A stretch of DNA of 26,400 nucleotides. Origin: Lachnospiraceae bacterium UBA1721. GTDB lineage: Bacteria > Bacillota > Clostridia > Lachnospirales > Lachnospiraceae. The translations under genes and the position numbers were made by a program. Numbering within the stretch: position 1 is the stretch's first letter; every line of letters begins with the position of its first letter. The notes below the pieces were generated by a model that was not told the DNA's origin, ran no database searches, and saw nothing but the letters and a program-made list of their open reading frames with translations. Where the stretch lies: contig DCIR01000077.1 in the NCBI GenBank assembly GCA_002317155.1, positions 1-26,400 of the forward strand, read 5' to 3'. Positions 21,881 to 26,400 of the stretch are shown here, one piece after another.

Positions 21881-23245
21881 TTATTCGTTTTCAACCTTTT
21901 TGGATTTGACAATAGCCTTGCCTCTCCATTTTCCGCTACGCCAGCGCCACATAGTAACCAGACCTCGCAGGAACTCATCTGAAGCCGTACCCATAAACAC
22001 TCCGGCTACACCTACTCCGACTACGACTCCCATGGTATATCCGACAGTAGCTCCTATTCCCCACATCATAACCAGGCCGACCACAAGCGGGAATACATAA
22101 TCGCCCGCCGCTTTAAGACTGCTGACAAATGTCATATTGAGGCATCTTCCGATCTCAATCACGATATCAACCAGCATAATCATTGATGCATATTTAATAA
22201 TAGTTGCTTCGCTTGTGAAAAATTTAAGTGTAAAAGGACTAAGTGCCCAGTTAAGTGTAGACATTCCGATAGTAATCGGAAGCGATATTTTTAGGGTTGA
22301 AAACACACGCTTGTATGCCGCATCTTCTTTTCCTGCACCAACCAGATGTCCGGTAATAATCTGAGTCGCCATAGCCGCCGAGTTAGAAAATACCATCGAC
22401 AGCGATACAAGTGATGCACTGTATACCTTTGCATTTACTGCCTCCGGACCCATTCCGTTAATCAGTCTGAGCAAAAATATCTGATACAGATTATAGGACA
22501 TATTTTCACCTGCCGAAGGCAGACCGATTTTAATCATACTGCCAAGCATTCTAAACGGAAACGGTCTGAGGTACTTAATACCAAACCTACCGATTTTCTT
22601 AGTATAAAAGAAGACTATCGCAACAATAAGTGCTACTATTCTCGACGTCGCCGTTGCCAAAGCTACGCCTGCCACACCAAGATTTAAGAACTTTAGCGGA
22701 CCATACAAGAATACATAATTTCCCACAATATTGATAACATTTATCAAAATCGAGATTATCATTCCTACGTTAGCAAAGCCGTTACACCTCAAAATCTGCA
22801 GCATAACGTTATATAGTGCAAGAAATACCATCGTTCCGCCAACAATATTAATATAGGTGTATGCATCCTGCAGCATTATCTCAGGAACATCTATTGCTTT
22901 TAGTATCAGTCCCTTGCTAAATACAAATATACCACTGAACAACAGTCCTGAAATCAAGTTAACAAACATAGCCAGTGTATAGATAGTATTCATCTTATCA
23001 TGCTGTTTTGCTCCCAGATACTGAGCAACAACAACCGATGTCGCAGTCGCAATAATATTAAAAGTCAGGTTCAAAAAGAACATAATCTGGTTCGCATTGC
23101 CTACTGCTCCAACCGCATTCTGAGAATGATGGCTGAGCATCATGGTATCTACATTGTTAACCAAAATATTAAGCAGCAGCTCACCAAACATGGGACCTGC
23201 GAGTATCATCAAAGGGGTTTTTTCATTAATTTCACGTTTAGCCAT
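21881..23245 (-). CDS. MATE family multidrug/Na+ antiporter
   Basis: A 454-residue integral membrane protein with about twelve helices in two halves. The N-terminus has the family pattern PLMILAGPMFGELLLNILVNNVDTMMLSH, followed by GAVGNANQIMFFLNL and VAQYLGAKQHDKM. The second half repeats it with LGSMIKIGLPSAGENMSYNL and TQIITGHLVGAGKEDAAYKRV. MATE proteins export drugs or metabolites in exchange for Na+ or H+; the substrate cannot be told. AAGGAG lies 5 bases before the ATG. The C-terminal tail is strongly basic. It is transcribed alone, with an unexplained hairpin terminator upstream. Confidence 0.92.
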   Translation of the reverse strand: MAKREINEKTPLMILAGPMFGELLLNILVNNVDTMMLSHHSQNAVGAVGNANQIMFFLNLTFNIIATATSVVVAQYLGAKQHDKMNTIYTLAMFVNLISGLLFSGIFVFSKGLILKAIDVPEIMLQDAYTYINIVGGTMVFLALYNVMLQILRCNGFANVGMIISILINVINIVGNYVFLYGPLKFLNLGVAGVALATATSRIVALIVAIVFFYTKKIGRFGIKYLRPFPFRMLGSMIKIGLPSAGENMSYNLYQIFLLRLINGMGPEAVNAKVYSASLVSLSMVFSNSAAMATQIITGHLVGAGKEDAAYKRVFSTLKISLPITIGMSTLNWALSPFTLKFFTSEATIIKYASMIMLVDIVIEIGRCLNMTFVSSLKAAGDYVFPLVVGLVMMWGIGATVGYTMGVVVGVGVAGVFMGTASDEFLRGLVTMWRWRSGKWRGKAIVKSKKVENE

Positions 23246-23362
23246 ATGGCTCCTTTTGCGTCTTTATCCGCGTATATTTATCATCAGGGCAGATTCACGC
23301 ACAATTTCATTTTTTCATAAATGCCTATCACACTATATACCCCTAAAACATATACTTCTATC

Positions 23363-23407
23363 AAAAAAGACCGCAAAAGATGTCATTTAATGCCATTTTT
23401 CGCAGTC
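23363..23407 (-). terminator. Second terminator-like hairpin upstream of the MATE gene
   Basis: A 14-base arm at 23369-23382 faces one at 23394-23407, paired mostly by Watson-Crick and GU pairs. A T6 run follows on the minus strand. It lies 94 bases after the glgP terminator and about 118 bases before the MATE start, with no gene between. It could be a backup terminator, the end of a small RNA, or an attenuator in a MATE leader. Confidence 0.65.
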
Positions 23408-23500
23408 TCGTATAAAAATAATTCATTTTGTAACAATTTATTTCACATATTTTAGTTTTTTATCAAAATATTTCATGGCTCAAACAAAATCCCACGCTAT

Positions 23501-23531
23501 AAAAAAGAACCCAACCGAAGTCGGGTTCTTT
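23501..23531 (-). terminator. Intrinsic terminator of glgP
   Basis: AAAGAACCC (23504-23512) pairs with GGGTTCTTT (23523-23531). A T6 run follows on the minus strand, 25 bases past the stop codon. Confidence 0.93.
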
Positions 23532-23555
23532 AAGTATTTTTTATCAACAGAACGA

Positions 23556-26084
23556 TTAGTTCTTTGCAGAGCTCTTGGTTGACTTAGCAGGCTTTTCTTC
23601 CTTGAGAACAACCTTATCAAGATGCCAAATCTCGTCAACATACTGCTGAATGGTACGGTCTGAAGTGAACTTACCGCAGCTTGCAGTGTTAAGGATAGCA
23701 CTCTTAGCCCAACCTGCTTCGTTCTTGTAAGCTGCTTCTACTCTCTTCTGCGCATCAGCATATGACTTGAAGTCCTTAAGGATGAAGTAGGTATCAGCCT
23801 TAGAGGTTGACTGAGTGTTAAGAAGTGAGTTGTAAAGAGGTCTGAAGAGCTCGGTATCTGAATTGTAGGTACCATTGATGAGCTGCATAAGAACTCTTCT
23901 GATATCAGGATCGTTGTTGAAAATCTGCATCGGATCATATCCGCCGTGGTTCTCGAAGTTGATAACCTCATCAGATGAAAGACCGAAGATGAATGCATTA
24001 TCTGCACCAACCTCTTCAACGATCTCAACGTTTGCACCGTCCATGGTTCCAAGGGTGATTGCACCATTAAGCATGAACTTCATGTTACTGGTACCTGAAG
24101 CCTCCTTGGAAGCGGTAGAAATCTGCTCAGATACATCAGCTGCCGCAAAGATATGCTCTGCGATTGCAACATTGTAGTTCTCGATGAATACAACCTTGAG
24201 CTTGCCATTGATAGAAGCATCATTGTTGATTACATCAGCTACTGAGTTGATAAGCTTAATGGTAAGCTTTGCATTTCTGTATCCTGCTGCTGCCTTAGCA
24301 CCGAAGATGAAGGTTCTGGGATAGAAGTCCATATCCGGATGATCCTTCAGCTCGTTGTAAAGATACATTACATGAAGAATATTCATAAGCTGTCTCTTGT
24401 ACTCGTGGAGACGCTTAACCTGTACGTCAAAGATTGAACGAGGATCAACCTCTACACCGTTATGCTCAAGGATATACTTAGCAAGGCGAACCTTGTTCTG
24501 ATACTTGATGTTCATGAACTCATGCTGAGCCTTCTCATCGTCTGCATATACCTTGAGGCCACTAATCTTGGGAAGATCTACGATCCACTCGTTTCCGATA
24601 TGATCGGTTACCCAGTCTGCAAGGAGCTGGTTGCCGTGAAGAAGGAAACGTCTCTGAGTGATACCGTTGGTCTTGTTGTTGAACTTCTGAGGGAACATCT
24701 CATAGAAGTCGCGAAGTTCCTGCTTCTTAAGAATCTCTGTATGAAGCTGTGCAACACCGTTTACTGAGTAGCTAGCGCAGATAGCCATGTGAGCCATCTT
24801 AACCTGTCCATCATATACGATAGCCATCTTACGGATTTTCTCATTTACATCAACACCAGGAACATTTGAGTATCTGTTCTGGATATCGATGATGAAACGA
24901 CGGTTGATTTCTTCAACAATCTGATATACACGAGGAAGGAGTCTTGAGAAAAGTTCGATAGGCCACTTCTCAAGAGCCTCTGCCATGATGGTGTGGTTAG
25001 TGTAAGCACAGGTCTTGGTTGTAACTTCCCATGCCTCATCCCATGTAAGGAAATAATCATCCATAAGCACACGCATAAGTTCTGCAATTGCTACAGTAGG
25101 ATGTGTATCGTTAAGCTGGAAAGTAACCTTCTCGTGGAACTTGCGGATATCGTCATGTTTTCTCATGTACTTCTCAACTGCTTCCTGAACAGATGCAGAA
25201 ATGAAGAAATACTGCTGCTTGAGACGGAGTTCCTTACCTGCATAATGGTTATCGTTAGGATAAAGAACCTCAACGATATTCTTAGCAAGATTAGCCTGCT
25301 CTACTGATCTCTGATAATCACCCTTGTCAAAAGCGTCAAGCTGGAAGCACTCGATAGGCTCAGCATCCCAGATTCTAAGGGTATTAACAATGCCATTGCC
25401 ATAACCTACGATAGGAAGATCGAAGGGAATAGCTCTTACAGAGGTGTAATCCTCCTGAGTAAATACGCTACGTCCGTTCTCATCGGTTCTGCAGCTTACA
25501 TATCCGCCGAACTTAATCTCCTTAGCATACTCAGGACGACGAAGTTCAAAAGGATTACCATCTGCAAGCCAGTTATCGGGAACCTCTACCTGATAACCAT
25601 CTTCAATCTTCTGCTTGAACATACCGTAACGATATCTGATACCACAGCCGTAAGCAGGATAACCGAGAGTAGCAAGTGAATCAAGGAAACAAGCAGCAAG
25701 TCTTCCAAGACCGCCGTTACCAAGTGCTGCATCAGGCTCCTGATTTTCAATTACATTGAGATCAAGGCCGAGTTCCTTACATGCTTCCATAACAGGCTTG
25801 TAAGCCTGCATATTAATCATGTTATTGCCCAGTGCACGTCCCATAAGGAACTCCATGGACATATAATAAACCATCTTAGGATCTTCCTTCTCATATGCCT
25901 TCTGTGTATCCATCCAGCTCATGATGATCTGGTCCTTAATAGCATATGATACTGCCTGGAAAATCTGCTGGGGAGTTGCCTCCTCAAGAGTCTTACGATA
26001 GAGAGTGGTTACATTGTAAAGGACACTTCTCTTGAACAATTCCTTGTCAAACTTTACCTTCTTGGTAGTGGTTGTGCTTTTCAC
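23556..26084 (-). CDS. glgP: Glycogen/alpha-glucan phosphorylase
   Basis: An 842-residue cytosolic PLP enzyme releasing glucose-1-phosphate from glycogen or maltodextrins. The N-terminal half has YYMSMEFLMGRALGNNMIN, ALGNGGLGRLAACFLDSLATL and GYGIRYRYGMFKQ-like sequence typical of the family. VKRLHEYKRQLMNILHV and the PLP site EASGTSNMKFMLNGAITLGT follow, with the cofactor Lys at 669. The C-terminal KPAKSTKSSAKN is a short basic tail not needed for the fold. The start is a GTG at 26082-26084, supported by AGGAGG 7 bases upstream; there is no in-frame ATG with such a site. It is monocistronic. No glgA, glgB, glgC or malQ is in the window. Confidence 0.97.
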   Translation of the reverse strand: MKSTTTTKKVKFDKELFKRSVLYNVTTLYRKTLEEATPQQIFQAVSYAIKDQIIMSWMDTQKAYEKEDPKMVYYMSMEFLMGRALGNNMINMQAYKPVMEACKELGLDLNVIENQEPDAALGNGGLGRLAACFLDSLATLGYPAYGCGIRYRYGMFKQKIEDGYQVEVPDNWLADGNPFELRRPEYAKEIKFGGYVSCRTDENGRSVFTQEDYTSVRAIPFDLPIVGYGNGIVNTLRIWDAEPIECFQLDAFDKGDYQRSVEQANLAKNIVEVLYPNDNHYAGKELRLKQQYFFISASVQEAVEKYMRKHDDIRKFHEKVTFQLNDTHPTVAIAELMRVLMDDYFLTWDEAWEVTTKTCAYTNHTIMAEALEKWPIELFSRLLPRVYQIVEEINRRFIIDIQNRYSNVPGVDVNEKIRKMAIVYDGQVKMAHMAICASYSVNGVAQLHTEILKKQELRDFYEMFPQKFNNKTNGITQRRFLLHGNQLLADWVTDHIGNEWIVDLPKISGLKVYADDEKAQHEFMNIKYQNKVRLAKYILEHNGVEVDPRSIFDVQVKRLHEYKRQLMNILHVMYLYNELKDHPDMDFYPRTFIFGAKAAAGYRNAKLTIKLINSVADVINNDASINGKLKVVFIENYNVAIAEHIFAAADVSEQISTASKEASGTSNMKFMLNGAITLGTMDGANVEIVEEVGADNAFIFGLSSDEVINFENHGGYDPMQIFNNDPDIRRVLMQLINGTYNSDTELFRPLYNSLLNTQSTSKADTYFILKDFKSYADAQKRVEAAYKNEAGWAKSAILNTASCGKFTSDRTIQQYVDEIWHLDKVVLKEEKPAKSTKSSAKN

Positions 26085-26162
26085 AGTTCTTCCTCCTATT
26101 TTAAGTTTGAATTACTCAACAACTAATATATCGTCAAAAAATCGTTTTCCGTTAGTTGCAAT

Positions 26163-26227
26163 TAATAGATTGCTACGGCTTTTGTACACGCAGCAATCTA
26201 TTAGATTATAACACACTCTTTACAATA
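26163..26227 (-). promoter_or_regulatory. glgP promoter with 12-bp inverted repeat at the start site
   Basis: On the minus strand TATAAT lies at 26205-26210, with TTCGCA 18 bases upstream as a weak -35. The perfect 12-bp inverted repeat TAATAGATTGCT (26163-26174) with 26192-26203 begins just after the -10 box, over the expected start. A 7-bp repeat CTTTACA (26218-26224) with TGTAAAG (26238-26244) spans the -35. Both could be operators, and the first could also be a 5' mRNA hairpin. The leader would be about 115 bases. Confidence 0.5.
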
Positions 26228-26354
26228 ATGCGAAATATGTAAAGAAATTTACATAAATTTTAATTTTAGGTAATTTTTCAAGGTAAGTGCAACACCATGA
26301 TGCATTTACTCTGAAGGAATTATATGTTGCATTTAGTTTGGGAAAATACAACAT

Positions 26355-26390
26355 AAAAAACACCCTATATCCACAACGGGATACAGGGTG
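26355..26390 (-). terminator. Terminator of a gene beyond the right edge
   Basis: CACCCTATATCC (26361-26372) pairs with GGATACAGGGTG (26379-26390) with one mismatch. A T6 run follows on the minus strand. It implies a minus-strand gene ending just outside the window. The stretch from about 26250 to 26350 is AT-rich with nothing recognisable. Confidence 0.88.
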
Positions 26391-26400
26391 CATTGGCGCA

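Overview
The window reads as chromosome from a low-to-mid GC Gram-positive bacterium, most likely a Lachnospiraceae member of the Butyrivibrio/Roseburia type. The pointers are strong GGAGG ribosome sites, an S-box leader on metK, a GdpP-type c-di-AMP phosphodiesterase, lipobox lipoproteins, a FliD-like protein, a GH9-derived lipoprotein and a CXXC microprotein of the CD1871A type. The genus is inference. I see no rRNA, tRNA, insertion sequence, phage gene or CRISPR array.

Left part (1-3550, minus strand). The N-terminus of gdpP runs off the left edge. Upstream of it lies a compact membrane operon, transcribed right to left: SPFH/band-7 protein, Arc-type ribbon-helix-helix (RHH) regulator, DUF1648 membrane protein, YhfC-type intramembrane protease. 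Its promoter carries two TGATATCA palindromes 11 bp apart that overlap the -10 box, which is what an RHH autorepressor site would look like.

Middle-left (3900-6960, plus strand). A stand-alone FliD-family protein ends in a clear terminator. It is followed by a two-gene unit with a good promoter: a Pro/Gln-rich repeat membrane protein and an Lgt-like membrane protein. A bidirectional terminator separates these from metK.

Middle (6970-11740). metK (minus) sits behind a full SAM-I riboswitch with promoter, aptamer and terminator. murA (minus) and plsC (plus) are divergent. A redox unit on the minus strand holds a TlpA-like thioredoxin lipoprotein, a 45-residue CXXC microprotein that is easily missed, and a polyferredoxin-like membrane protein.

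Middle-right (12570-19090, minus strand). A cell-wall unit runs from a GH9-like lipoprotein that seems to lack catalytic residues, through ddl, to murF, which is preceded by an intergenic hairpin. Upstream are an EF-hand protein whose 3' end is partly duplicated and an unknown lipoprotein.

Right (19390-26400, minus strand). Three separately terminated genes follow: an aconitase-superfamily hydratase, a MATE exporter and an alpha-glucan phosphorylase. The glgP promoter has a 12-bp inverted repeat at its presumed start site. The last 50 bases hold the terminator of a gene beyond the right edge.

The most notable signals are the SPFH-RHH-protease operon with its candidate operator, the redox unit with the CXXC microprotein, and the degenerate GH9-like lipoprotein in front of ddl and murF. 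None is proven to be a new system from sequence alone.
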